Assembly: GCF_017877135.1 (NCBI RefSeq)
Contig: NZ_JAGIPH010000001.1
Span: 1,364,001-1,428,000 of the forward strand
Origin: Neorhizobium galegae
GTDB taxonomy: Bacteria; Pseudomonadota; Alphaproteobacteria; Rhizobiales; Rhizobiaceae
Direction: 5' to 3'
Length of the DNA stretch: 64,000 bases
This document shows, one piece after another, positions 17,449 to 25,326 of this stretch (positions are counted from its first letter, which is position 1; the number at the start of each line of letters is the position of its first letter). Below the pieces are notes generated by a model. It was not told the origin of the DNA. It saw only the letters and a list, made by a program, of their open reading frames with translations, and did no database searches. Both the position numbers and the translations under genes were made by a program.

Positions 17449-17728
17449 GCTGCGACGGCGTAGCCGGCAAAACGTGCCAGTGGCACGTTTTGAGCAGCGA
17501 ACGCGCCGAGCCCAAAGCGAGGCGCCGGGGCGATAAGCCAGCTGCGACGGCGTAGCCGGCAAAATGTGCCAGTGGCACATTTTGAGCAGCGAACGCCCTG
17601 AGCCAAAGCGAAGGGCTGGGGCGCAAGCCAGCTGCGACGGCGCAGCCGGCAAAACTTAGCCGTGGCACGTTTTGAGCAGCGAACGCGCCGAGCCCAAAGC
17701 GAGGCGCCGGGGCGATGGCCAGCTGCGG
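17448..17728. repeat. three tandem ~91-bp palindromic repeats
   Basis: Copies begin at 17448, 17540 and 17630 with agctgcgacggcg, and a truncated fourth begins at 17721. Each copy carries two inverted repeats. In copy 1 these are aaaacgtgcc/ggcacgtttt (17469-17478/17482-17491) and gcgcc/ggcgc (17503-17507/17521-17525). Copy 2 has aaaatgtgcc/ggcacatttt and gccct/agggc, so both stems changed on both arms. In copy 3 the first stem is degraded. The layout recalls the RIME-type intergenic elements of rhizobia. Confidence 0.85.
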
Positions 17729-17809
17729 TGATCGCATGACGCCCACCCCATCCAAAGTCCCAACGCCGGCCTCCAGGCCGGCGTTTGCATGTCTGGCCGG
17801 TGCCCGTCG

Positions 17810-18385
17810 TCAAGCGACAGCCTTCAGCCCTGCCCCCGCAAGCAGCGTGGCAAACAGCAGCAGGCCGATGGCGGCGATGCGGTGAATGAGGATGTGGGTG
17901 CGCGGGGATTCGCCCTTGTGCTGCAGCAGGCTGCCGCCGAGGATCCAGACGCTCGCTGCACCAAACACCAGCAGAGCAAACACGACAAGCCAGGGCAGAA
18001 GCGAGGCAAGCGCGCCGCGCGGCATGATGACGAGGCCGATGATCAGCGCCTTCGGATTGAGGCAGGTCGTGACGAAAACGCTCCGCCAATCGATTTGGCG
18101 CGCGCCGGCGGCGTCCGGCTGAATGGTCCAGAGCTTGATTGCCAGGAAGAAGACCCAGGCGCCGGCCGCAAGCTTCGCCCAGAGGGCAAGGACCGGCCAT
18201 TCCTCGAACAGCGGCGCGGCAAGCGTCGCAACGGGGATGATGATGAGGAGATAACCGGCAAGCTCCGCCGAGATCAGCGGCGCGGCCTTCTGCCAGCCGT
18301 GTTGATAACCGGCGAGCGCCATCAGCGTGTTGGTGGGACCGGGTGTTGCCAGGAGCAACAGTATGGACAGACAGAAAGTCAGCAC
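17810..18385 (-). CDS. LysE/RhtB family amino-acid exporter
   Basis: Membrane protein of 191 residues with about five or six hydrophobic segments. The family mark TPGPTNTLMALAGYQHGW is at residues 14-31, and NPKALIIGLVIMP is the second conserved block near the middle. The family exports amino acids or homoserine-type compounds; the substrate is unknown. The start is a GTG with gggtgagg before it. It stands alone between the dnaJ repeats and a His-rich membrane protein gene on the same strand, which it follows by 125 bases. Confidence 0.88.
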   Translation of the reverse strand: MLTFCLSILLLLATPGPTNTLMALAGYQHGWQKAAPLISAELAGYLLIIIPVATLAAPLFEEWPVLALWAKLAAGAWVFFLAIKLWTIQPDAAGARQIDWRSVFVTTCLNPKALIIGLVIMPRGALASLLPWLVVFALLVFGAASVWILGGSLLQHKGESPRTHILIHRIAAIGLLLFATLLAGAGLKAVA

Positions 18386-18510
18386 GCCTCACCCTTTCAC
18401 CGATGGGATACGGCAGTTCCTAGCAGATCGGACAAGGTGCCGTCCTGATCGATATCAATCGAGCCTTTGGAGCTGTCGTGCGACATCTGCCGGGCGGTTC
18501 GCACGGTCGG

Positions 18511-18939
18511 TCAGGACCGCGGGCGGGCGCGGGGAATGACCAGCCAGTGCAGATATTTCAGGATCAGCGGCGTGACGACGAAGATGATGCTGAACACCAT
18601 CACCGGCGTGATCAGCAGCGTGCGATGCCAGGTGGCCCAGCCCTCGGTAAGGGGCACCAGCACGTAGAGCAGCGTGGTGATGACCGGATAGACGCAGAGC
18701 ATCAGGACCAGTGCGAGCCGAAGGCGATGCGGTGCCTGCCGCGGCGCAAGAACAGGCCTCTGATCCGCCTGCGGCTGCAGATGCGGATGATCGTGATGGG
18801 CGTGGCTGTGGGGATGAGCGTGCGGATGGGGGTGGGAATGAGAGTGGGCAAGAGCCTGCGGCAGGCCGGCTGCCGGTTCTTCCGACCGCGCGGCGGGATG
18901 CGGAGACTGCGCCTTTACAGAGGTCTGTTGCGGAGCCAT
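18511..18939 (-). CDS. membrane protein with a His-rich N-terminal region
   Basis: Protein of about 142 residues. Residues 30-60 form a dense His/Pro run in which His alternates with Ser, Pro and Ala, a likely divalent-metal-binding tail. Two membrane segments follow: LRLALVLMLCVYPVITTLLYV and TLLITPVMVFSIIFVVTPLIL. The membrane part recalls the C-terminal membrane region found after some antibiotic-biosynthesis-monooxygenase domains; this is tentative. The ATG at 18939 is used; a TTG at 18951 is possible. It is divergent from a TetR gene with a palindrome between them, so TetR control is likely. Confidence 0.7.
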   Translation of the reverse strand: MAPQQTSVKAQSPHPAARSEEPAAGLPQALAHSHSHPHPHAHPHSHAHHDHPHLQPQADQRPVLAPRQAPHRLRLALVLMLCVYPVITTLLYVLVPLTEGWATWHRTLLITPVMVFSIIFVVTPLILKYLHWLVIPRARPRS

Positions 18940-18954
18940 GGGGCCATCCAATAA

Positions 18955-18967
18955 AAACGATCCGTTT
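18955..18967. promoter_or_regulatory. palindrome, candidate TetR operator
   Basis: aaacgatccgttt is an inverted repeat (aaacg, 3 bases, cgttt) 15 bases before the start of the His-rich protein gene, in the gap shared with the divergent TetR gene. Position and form fit an operator. Confidence 0.45.
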
Positions 18968-19088
18968 CGTATCTATTCAAACTTGTGTTTCCAGGCAAGA
19001 GATTTTCCGCGTTGGGGCATTTCATGCTACCAGACCACAGGACCGCAGCGGCCGCTCGACACGAGCCAAGTCGCGGCAAGGAAACAGC

Positions 19089-19679
19089 ATGACGTCAGAC
19101 ATCCGCAGAACCTCCATCGGTGCGCAACGCAATCCGGAAAGCCGCGATGCGATCCTGAAGGCGGCAACCGACATCATTACGGAATCCGGGCTGGCCGGCT
19201 TCTCCATCGAGGCGGTGGCGCGGCGCGCGCGGGCCGGCAAGCCCACCATCTATCGCTGGTGGCCGTCGCGCGGCGCGCTGCTTCTGGCAATCTACGAGCT
19301 GCAGAAACCGGACCTCAAGATGCCCGACACCGGCGCGCTGGAGGAGGACATTTTTTTGTTCCTGAAGGGCCTGATCGGCCACTGGCGGGACACTCCGGCC
19401 GGCGCCATCTATCGCTCGATCCTGGCCGAAGCACAGTCTAACGATGCCTCGGCGCGCGTGGTCGGCGACTACACTGCGGGGCGCTATCACTGGATCGGCG
19501 AGGTTCTTTCGCGCAACAAAGCGCGTGGCACGCTGGCTGACGATGTCGATGCGGACATGGCCGGCGAGCAGATCGCAAGCTTTGCCATCGCGCGGCTGGT
19601 GATGCACCGGCTGGACATGTCCGATTCCGAGCTGCGGCTTGCCGCACGGCAGTTCACGCAAGGCCTGCGCAAGCGCTGA
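19089..19679 (+). CDS. TetR/AcrR family transcriptional regulator
   Basis: Repressor-type protein of 196 residues. The N-terminal helix-turn-helix spans about 20-65: AILKAATDIITESGLAGFSIEAVARRARAG, then KPTIYRWWPSRGALL, the classic TetR recognition block. The ligand-binding C-terminal domain is unspecific in sequence. The ATG at 19089 follows gcaaggaaacagc. Its divergent neighbour is the His-rich membrane protein, the likely target besides itself. The effector is unknown. Confidence 0.93.
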   Translation: MTSDIRRTSIGAQRNPESRDAILKAATDIITESGLAGFSIEAVARRARAGKPTIYRWWPSRGALLLAIYELQKPDLKMPDTGALEEDIFLFLKGLIGHWRDTPAGAIYRSILAEAQSNDASARVVGDYTAGRYHWIGEVLSRNKARGTLADDVDADMAGEQIASFAIARLVMHRLDMSDSELRLAARQFTQGLRKR

Positions 19680-19721
19680 TTGAACGGCATCCTGCAGACG
19701 GCCGGGATCGGCGCACTGCTC

Positions 19722-19958
19722 TCAGTAATGCGGTGGCCTGGTGATCGCCGGCGCATCCAGCGAGCTCTCTTCCAGCGTCAGGAAGCGCTCGGTCAGCCGG
19801 TCGAGTTTGGCGCGGGTCTGCTCCACCACTTTCCACTGCTCGACCAGTTGCTCGGACAGCTCGTCAATCGTTTTTGCCTGGTAAGCGACGATCTCCTCGA
19901 GCTTGACGATGCGCTCGTTCTGCGAGGGGACGGTTTCGGTCGGGATCGTATCGGACAT
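19722..19958 (-). CDS. slyX: SlyX family protein
   Basis: Small coiled-coil protein of 78 residues. The pattern ERIVKLEEIVAYQAKTIDEL followed by EQWKVVEQTRAKLDRLTERF is typical of SlyX, and the end RPPHY matches the conserved C-terminal PPPHY-like tail. Function is unclear even in well-studied bacteria. It converges on the TetR gene and lies downstream of a small membrane protein gene on the same strand. Confidence 0.92.
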   Translation of the reverse strand: MSDTIPTETVPSQNERIVKLEEIVAYQAKTIDELSEQLVEQWKVVEQTRAKLDRLTERFLTLEESSLDAPAITRPPHY

Positions 19959-20019
19959 GATGCCTCCTCTACTGCAGGTGCGCTGGATTGGAAAGCGTTC
20001 TTCCGGACGTCGAGAAGGG

Positions 20020-20313
20020 TTAGGCCTGTGTCTTAGCCTTATAGGGCATCAGCATGACAGCCGATGCGGTGACGGCACCGCTGAAGGTAAACGCCATCGG
20101 CACAGACAGCATGAACATCACCATGAAGGGTGTGTGCGAACGGGCAACGCGCGTGCCGAGCCCTCCAAGATCAAACCAGACAAGGCTGAAGGCAACGCCA
20201 AGGCCGATCAGAAAGCCGACGCAGGCATTGATGGCCAGAAACCGCATCATGCTCCAATGGTCCGCCTGCGCCTCCCGTGCGCTCAAAGGCTGATGGCTTT
20301 GCTCTCTGTTCAT
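20020..20313 (-). CDS. small two-span membrane protein
   Basis: Protein of 97 residues with a short polar N-terminus (MNREQSHQPLSAREAQADHW) and two hydrophobic segments, FLAINACVGFLIGLGVAFSLVWF and FMVMFMLSVPMAFTFSGAVTASAVM. No family name was recognised. The ATG at 20313 has gggagag in front and starts a cleaner protein than the longer open frame. It may share a transcript with slyX, 61 bases downstream, and is divergent from recF. Confidence 0.75.
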   Translation of the reverse strand: MNREQSHQPLSAREAQADHWSMMRFLAINACVGFLIGLGVAFSLVWFDLGGLGTRVARSHTPFMVMFMLSVPMAFTFSGAVTASAVMLMPYKAKTQA

Positions 20314-20483
20314 GCCCGCTCTCCCCACGGACTGGTGAATTTCAGCGGATCCTAACATGATTTGGCGCGCAGGGTTCCATTGTTTTTTGCTCCGGCCGGG
20401 GCGGGCAGGCGCCCACTGAACGGCAAAAATCCGGCGCAAGCTTGCCATCGCCTGGCCGAAGCATTAGCTGCTAGGCACGATCA

Positions 20484-21614
20484 ATGCGAAGCACCATGGC
20501 GCAGAAAACCTTCCTTTCGACACTGAAGCTCACCGACTTCCGCAACTATGCGGCGGCCGCGCTGTCCTTCGATGATCGCCATGTGGTGCTGACTGGCGAT
20601 AACGGCTCAGGCAAGACGAACCTTCTCGAAGCCGTTTCCTTCCTGTCCCCCGGCCGCGGCCTGCGCCGCGCGGTGCTTTCGGATGTGACGCGCGTCGGGG
20701 CGAGCGGCGGCTTTTCCGTCTTTGCCGATGTCGAAGGCCGAGAGGGCGAGGTGGCGATCGGCACCGGGATCGAGGGCGGTGAAGAGACCGTCAGCCGGCG
20801 CCTGCGATTGAACGGAACACCGGCACGCTCGGTGGAGGAACTCACCGATCATCTGAACGTCCTGTGGCTGACGCCCGCCATGGATGGCCTGTTTACCGGC
20901 GGCTCGTCGGATCGCCGTCGCTTTCTCGATCGCCTCGTCCTGTCGCTCGATCCCGCCCATGGCCGGCGCGCCGCCGACTATGAGCGCGCCATGCGCAGCC
21001 GCAACAGGCTTTTGTCGGAGGGGCGGTTCGATCCGACCTGGCTCACCGGCATCGAGCTGCAGATGGCCGAGCTCGGCATGGCGATGGCGGCCGCGCGCAT
21101 CGAAATGCTCGACCTGTTGTCGGCCCTCATTGAGCGTGCCGCATCGCCCTTCCCGACGCCGCATCTTGCGCTATCCGGGTTTCTCGAAGACGGCGCTGGC
21201 CGGCCCTTTGCCGAGCTGGAAGAGGCGTTTCTGGAAACGCTGCGCGAGACCCGCGCCCGCGACGCCGCCGCCGGGCGCACGCTGACGGGGCCGCACCGCG
21301 CCGATCTTCTGGTGCGCCACCGCGAGAAGGATATGGATGCCGGCCGCTGCTCGACGGGCGAACAGAAGGCGCTGCTGGTCGGGCTTGTGCTTGCCCATGC
21401 GCGGCTGACGGCCGACATGACCGGTCACGCGCCGGTGCTGCTGCTCGACGAGATCGCAGCACACCTGGATGAGGGCCGCCGGGCCGCACTCTTCGATCTG
21501 GTCGATGATCTCGGCGGCCAATCCTTCATGACCGGCACCGACCGGGCCATGTTTTCAGCGCTCGGCGCGCGGGCGCAATTTCTGACCGTGGCGCAGGGGG
21601 CCGTTCATGGCTGA
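20484..21614 (+). CDS. recF: DNA replication and repair protein RecF
   Basis: SMC-like ATPase of 376 residues that helps load RecA at single-strand gaps with RecO and RecR. It has LTDFRNYAAAAL near the N-terminus, Walker A GDNGSGKTNLLEAV, the ABC-type signature CSTGEQKALLVGLVLA, and Walker B VLLLDEIAAHLD. The start may be the ATG at 20484 or the one at 20496, which differ by four residues; neither has a clear ribosome site. moeB follows after 36 bases on the same strand. Confidence 0.97.
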   Translation: MRSTMAQKTFLSTLKLTDFRNYAAAALSFDDRHVVLTGDNGSGKTNLLEAVSFLSPGRGLRRAVLSDVTRVGASGGFSVFADVEGREGEVAIGTGIEGGEETVSRRLRLNGTPARSVEELTDHLNVLWLTPAMDGLFTGGSSDRRRFLDRLVLSLDPAHGRRAADYERAMRSRNRLLSEGRFDPTWLTGIELQMAELGMAMAAARIEMLDLLSALIERAASPFPTPHLALSGFLEDGAGRPFAELEEAFLETLRETRARDAAAGRTLTGPHRADLLVRHREKDMDAGRCSTGEQKALLVGLVLAHARLTADMTGHAPVLLLDEIAAHLDEGRRAALFDLVDDLGGQSFMTGTDRAMFSALGARAQFLTVAQGAVHG

Positions 21615-21650
21615 TTCCACCCGGGCTTTCCCCGTGCTAGGCTCTTTCTC

Positions 21651-22418
21651 ATGGATCACCTGACATCGGACGAAATCGAACGCTACAAGCGCCATATCCT
21701 GCTGCCGGAAGTGGGCGGGGAAGGCCAGAAGAAGCTGAAGGGGGCCCGCGTGCTCGTCATCGGCGCCGGTGGGCTGGGTGCCCCCGTGCTGCACTATCTG
21801 GCGGCCGCCGGCGTGGGCACGCTTGGCATCGTGGACGACGACCGGGTGTCGCTCTCCAACCTGCAAAGGCAGGTCATTCACGACAGCGGCACGCTTGGCG
21901 AATTGAAGACGCAAAGTGCGGCAGATGCCATCGCACGGCTTAACCCGCATGTGCGCACCCTCAGGTTCGAAGATCGCTTCGGGCCTGAATTTGCAGCCCA
22001 GCATCTGGCAAGGTTTCACCTGGTCATCGATGGATCGGACAATTTCGACACCCGCTATGCGGCAGCCGATGCGACGGACGCATTCAAGATACCGCTGGTG
22101 ACGGGGGCCGTCGGCCGTTTCGATGGAACGGTGACGGTGCTGAAACCCTATGAGACCGATGCCGAGGGCCGACAGAATCCGCGTTACCGCGATCTTTTTC
22201 CGGAAGCTCCCCCGCAGGGCCTGGTGCCGGTCTGTGCGGAAACCGGGGTCATCGGCGCCCTCACCGGCGTCATCGGCACGCTGATGGCCATGGAAGCGAT
22301 CAAGCTGATTGCCGGCATCGGCGAACCGCTCGTCGGCCGCCTGCTGATCTATGACGCGCTGGCCGCCACCTTCAACACGATCCGCTACAAGCGCCGCATG
22401 AAACCTGAAAGTCGATGA
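21651..22418 (+). CDS. moeB: MoeB/ThiF-type adenylyltransferase
   Basis: E1-like enzyme of 255 residues that adenylates the C-terminal glycine of MoaD or ThiS for sulfur transfer. It shows the nucleotide-binding block VLVIGAGGLGAPVLHYLAAAG, the LSNLQRQVIH motif, VIDGSDNFDTRY, and PVCAETGVIG with the conserved Cys. The two zinc-binding Cys pairs of the E. coli enzyme are absent: NPRYRDLFPE stands where one pair is expected, and the C-terminus KRRMKPESR lacks the other. It overlaps the next gene by 4 bases. Confidence 0.93.
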   Translation: MDHLTSDEIERYKRHILLPEVGGEGQKKLKGARVLVIGAGGLGAPVLHYLAAAGVGTLGIVDDDRVSLSNLQRQVIHDSGTLGELKTQSAADAIARLNPHVRTLRFEDRFGPEFAAQHLARFHLVIDGSDNFDTRYAAADATDAFKIPLVTGAVGRFDGTVTVLKPYETDAEGRQNPRYRDLFPEAPPQGLVPVCAETGVIGALTGVIGTLMAMEAIKLIAGIGEPLVGRLLIYDALAATFNTIRYKRRMKPESR

Positions 22419-22885
22419 TTACCATTGCCCCCATCCCTTCGGACTTTGCCGATTGGCAAGGTCTGCTCTCCCTCATCCTGCAGGCCTTTTCCTATATGGA
22501 CGCGGTCATTGATCCGCCGTCCTCTGCCCATCGCCTGACGCCGGCGACGCTCGCTGAAAAGGCGCGCGACGAGACGGGCTTTCTTGCCCATGACGGCGAC
22601 ACGCTGGTCGGCTGCATGTTTCTGAAGCCGGAGACGGCCAGTCTTTATGTCGGCAAGCTTGCCATCTCTCCCGCCTGCCAGGGGCGCGGCATCGGCCGGC
22701 TGCTACTGCAAGCGGCGGAGGCAGAAGCGAAGCGCTTGAACCTGCCGGCTCTTCGGTTGGACACGCGCATCGAGCTCGTTGCCAATCATGCGACCTTCGC
22801 CGCCTGGGGCTTTGCGAAGACCGCGGAAAAATCCCATCCCGGCTATGACCGGCCGACCTTCATCGAAATGCGCAAGACGCTCTGA
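22415..22885 (+). CDS. GNAT family N-acetyltransferase
   Basis: Protein of 156 residues with the GNAT acetyl-CoA site CQGRGIGRLLLQAAEAEAKR after the strand LYVGKLAISPA. The C-terminal WGFAKTAEKSHPGYDRPTFIEM segment is a typical last part of the fold. The ATG overlaps the moeB stop (ATGA), so the two genes are translationally coupled. The substrate is unknown. Confidence 0.93.
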   Translation: MITIAPIPSDFADWQGLLSLILQAFSYMDAVIDPPSSAHRLTPATLAEKARDETGFLAHDGDTLVGCMFLKPETASLYVGKLAISPACQGRGIGRLLLQAAEAEAKRLNLPALRLDTRIELVANHATFAAWGFAKTAEKSHPGYDRPTFIEMRKTL

Positions 22886-22908
22886 CGGTCCGACCCTTGG
22901 CCCCGCGT

Positions 22909-23409
22909 TCAGCGGCTGAACACGACGCGGGTCTTTGCCACCGGAAACAGGTATTTCGTCACCCAGGCGGTGTTGATCACCCGTCCGTCCGGCTGCAGCA
23001 CCATCGTGTCATGGAAACGCACGGTGTTGGGCTTTGCCGCCGTGCCAAGGTTGACGAGATAGGTGAACTTCGCAACCTTGCCTTCGATCACCACATCGGT
23101 CGAACCGATGACATCCTCACGGGTCCCGCTGTAGCGGCCCTCGCCGGTCTTGGTGAAGCGCCAGGTCTTGGTGTCCTTCTCGCCGTCGGAGAAGACGAAA
23201 TCCTCGCGCAGCACCAGCGTCTTGCCGTTCCAGCGACCGTCGAGGTCCACCTTGAAATCGCGCCTGACGCCGTTGATGGCGCCAAAAGAGCCGGTGGCGG
23301 TCGTCCTGCCGGCGAAATACCGTTCAAACACCAGATCCGCGGCCTCGGCCGTCTGCGTCAGTGTCACCATCGAAAGCCCCATCGTGAGCGAGACCAAAGC
23401 CGTTTTCAT
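22909..23409 (-). CDS. exported DUF3833-like protein
   Basis: Protein of 166 residues with a signal peptide (MKTALVSLTMGLSMVTLTQTAEA). The mature part has LVFERYFAGRTTATGSFGAI, FVFSDGEKDTKTW and FHDTMVLQPDGRVIN, matching the lipocalin-like DUF3833 family of envelope proteins. No lipobox Cys is seen, so it is probably periplasmic. Function is unknown. It converges on the GNAT gene. Confidence 0.85.
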   Translation of the reverse strand: MKTALVSLTMGLSMVTLTQTAEAADLVFERYFAGRTTATGSFGAINGVRRDFKVDLDGRWNGKTLVLREDFVFSDGEKDTKTWRFTKTGEGRYSGTREDVIGSTDVVIEGKVAKFTYLVNLGTAAKPNTVRFHDTMVLQPDGRVINTAWVTKYLFPVAKTRVVFSR

Positions 23410-23584
23410 GGCTGCCTCCTTTCATCTCTGCTGTGGCTTTACGGCGCGTGTTCCCGGCTGGATCGATGAGACGCCAAGAAAGATCGTCACGATGTTGCGA
23501 GATCGAAGGAGAGGTCAGGCATGCCTCCTCTCCCGGGGGGCTTCTATCCGACAGGATCGGCATCTCGAAGCAGGAAGGCGCGCC

Positions 23585-24589
23585 TCAGAGGCGGCTCGGC
23601 AGCACGCGGTTCGGGGGCCGATGTCCGTCGAAGAAGGTGCGGATGTTGATGATGACCTTATCGCCCATGTCGATGCGCCCTTCGATCGTCGCCGAGCCCA
23701 TATGCGGCAAAAGCACCGCCTTGCCATGATGGGCAAGCTTCAGGAGCTTCGGGTTGACCAGCGGCTCGTTGGAAAACACGTCAAGGCCGGCGCCGGCAAT
23801 CTTGCCCTCGCGCAGCAGCTGGACGAGAGCGGCTTCATCGATGATATCGCCGCGCGCGGTATTGACGATGATGCTCGACGGCTGCATCAGCGCCAGCCGC
23901 CGTGCCGACAACAGATGAAACGTCGCCGGCGTCGAGGGGCAGTTGACCGAGACGATATCGACACGCGCCAGCATCTGGTCGAGGCTGTCCCAGTAGGTCG
24001 CCTCCAGTTCCTCCTCGGTCGCCGGGTTCACCCGCTTGCGGTTGTGATAATGGATGGACAGGCCGAAGGCCTTGGCGCGGCGGGCAACGGCGGTGCCGAT
24101 GCGCCCCATGCCGACGATGCCGATGCGCTTGCCGCCGATGCGCCGGCCGAGCATCCAGGTGGGCGACCAGCCGGCCCAGCTTGCGGGCGATTCGGTGAGC
24201 ACCCGCGAGCCTTCGATCAGACGGCGCAAGACCGCAAAGATCAGCACCATGGTCATGTCGGCTGTGTCTTCGGTGAGCACGTTCGGCGTGTTGGTGACGG
24301 TAATGCCCTTCCTGGCCGCCGCATCCACATCGATATGATCGACGCCGTTGGAAAAGCTCGCGATCAGCTTCAGCTGCGGCCCGGCGGCCTCAATCAGCGC
24401 CGAATCGATTCGGTCCGTCACGGTCGGCACCAGGACTTCCGCCGTCTTCATTGCCTCCATGAGCTGCTCGGGCGTGCGCACGACATCATCGACGTTCAAC
24501 TGCGCATCGAACAATTCGCGCATGCGTGTCTCGACCGCATCCGGCAGCTTGCGGGTAATATAAACCTTGGGCTTTTTCCTGGCGGTCAT
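23585..24589 (-). CDS. gyaR: D-isomer-specific 2-hydroxyacid dehydrogenase, glyoxylate-reductase type
   Basis: NAD(P)-dependent dehydrogenase of 334 residues. The substrate half includes LIASFSNGVDHIDVDAA and VTNTPNVLTEDTADM. The Rossmann motif GIVGMGRIGTAVARRAKAFG is near residue 150. Catalytic residues sit in NTARGDIIDE (Arg), DVFSNEP (Glu side) and LPHMGSAT (His). Overall it resembles glyoxylate/hydroxypyruvate reductases annotated gyaR in rhizobia; the true substrate needs assay. It stands alone, 175 bases from each neighbour. Confidence 0.9.
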   Translation of the reverse strand: MTARKKPKVYITRKLPDAVETRMRELFDAQLNVDDVVRTPEQLMEAMKTAEVLVPTVTDRIDSALIEAAGPQLKLIASFSNGVDHIDVDAAARKGITVTNTPNVLTEDTADMTMVLIFAVLRRLIEGSRVLTESPASWAGWSPTWMLGRRIGGKRIGIVGMGRIGTAVARRAKAFGLSIHYHNRKRVNPATEEELEATYWDSLDQMLARVDIVSVNCPSTPATFHLLSARRLALMQPSSIIVNTARGDIIDEAALVQLLREGKIAGAGLDVFSNEPLVNPKLLKLAHHGKAVLLPHMGSATIEGRIDMGDKVIINIRTFFDGHRPPNRVLPSRL

Positions 24590-24765
24590 GGGTGTCCTAC
24601 AGAAGCTCGTTCAGAAGTCGTTAACCAAGATAGGTGACATTCGGCGGATCAGGCGTTTTCTACCAGACCCATCGGCGAAGACAAACAAAACCTCAGCGAG
24701 GACCGGCTGCTGTTTGACCGATGGCTCGGGTTTGCAGCACCTGACGACCCGCAAAGAGAAGAAAC

Positions 24766-25314
24766 ATGAACCGCTCCATCCGTATCGCCAGCCTCGCAGC
24801 CCTGCTTCTCGTCGCCATATCCGGTATCGCCCCGGTGACGGCACCGGCCTTTGCCCAGGGCGCCTCGAAAGGGGCAAGCGGCCTGCCTCTGCCGCGCTTC
24901 GTCAGCCTGAAATCCCGCCGCGTCAATATCCGCATCGGTCCCAGCACCGATTATGCCGTCTCCTGGATGTACATGAAGGAGGGGCTGCCGATGGAAATCA
25001 TCCAGGAATACGAAAACTGGCGCCGCGTGCGCGATGCCGACGGCACCGAAGGATGGGTCAACCAAGCGCTCTTGTCGGGCGAGCGCAGCGCCATTGCCGC
25101 CCCCTGGATGCGCAGCAAGGGCCAGGATGTCTTCGTCAACATGCGCCGCGATCCGCAAAGCTCCGCCCAGGTTCTGGCCAAGCTGGAGCCCGGCGTGATC
25201 ATGCGCCTGAAACAGTGCAACGGCACCTGGTGCCAGGCCATTGCCGGCTCCGTGGAGGGCTGGGTCTCGCAGGCCGAGATATGGGGTGCCTATCCCGACG
25301 AAGCCTTCAAGTAG
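24766..25314 (+). CDS. exported SH3-domain protein
   Basis: Protein of 182 residues with a signal peptide ending near AFAQG (residues 25-32). Two bacterial SH3-like repeats follow: RRVNIRIGPSTDYAVSWMYM through GTEGWVNQALLSG, and QDVFVNMRRDPQSSAQVLAK through VEGWVSQAEIWG. Such repeats bind peptidoglycan or other envelope targets. Two cysteines in KQCNGTWCQA may form a disulfide. It converges on the PfkB kinase gene with only 12 bases between stops. Ribosome site gaaga precedes the ATG. Confidence 0.88.
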   Translation: MNRSIRIASLAALLLVAISGIAPVTAPAFAQGASKGASGLPLPRFVSLKSRRVNIRIGPSTDYAVSWMYMKEGLPMEIIQEYENWRRVRDADGTEGWVNQALLSGERSAIAAPWMRSKGQDVFVNMRRDPQSSAQVLAKLEPGVIMRLKQCNGTWCQAIAGSVEGWVSQAEIWGAYPDEAFK

Positions 25315-25326
25315 GCCTCAACCGGC

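Noticed and set aside
17762..17784. Perfect hairpin aacgccggcct/aggccggcgtt as terminator of the LysE or dnaJ gene
   Set aside because: No T-run follows on either strand; it may stop or stabilise RNA but cannot be assigned.
17301..18392. Minus-strand frame running through the dnaJ end, the repeats and the LysE gene
   Set aside because: It crosses the tandem repeats and overlaps LysE in another frame; its repeated peptide only reflects the DNA repeats.
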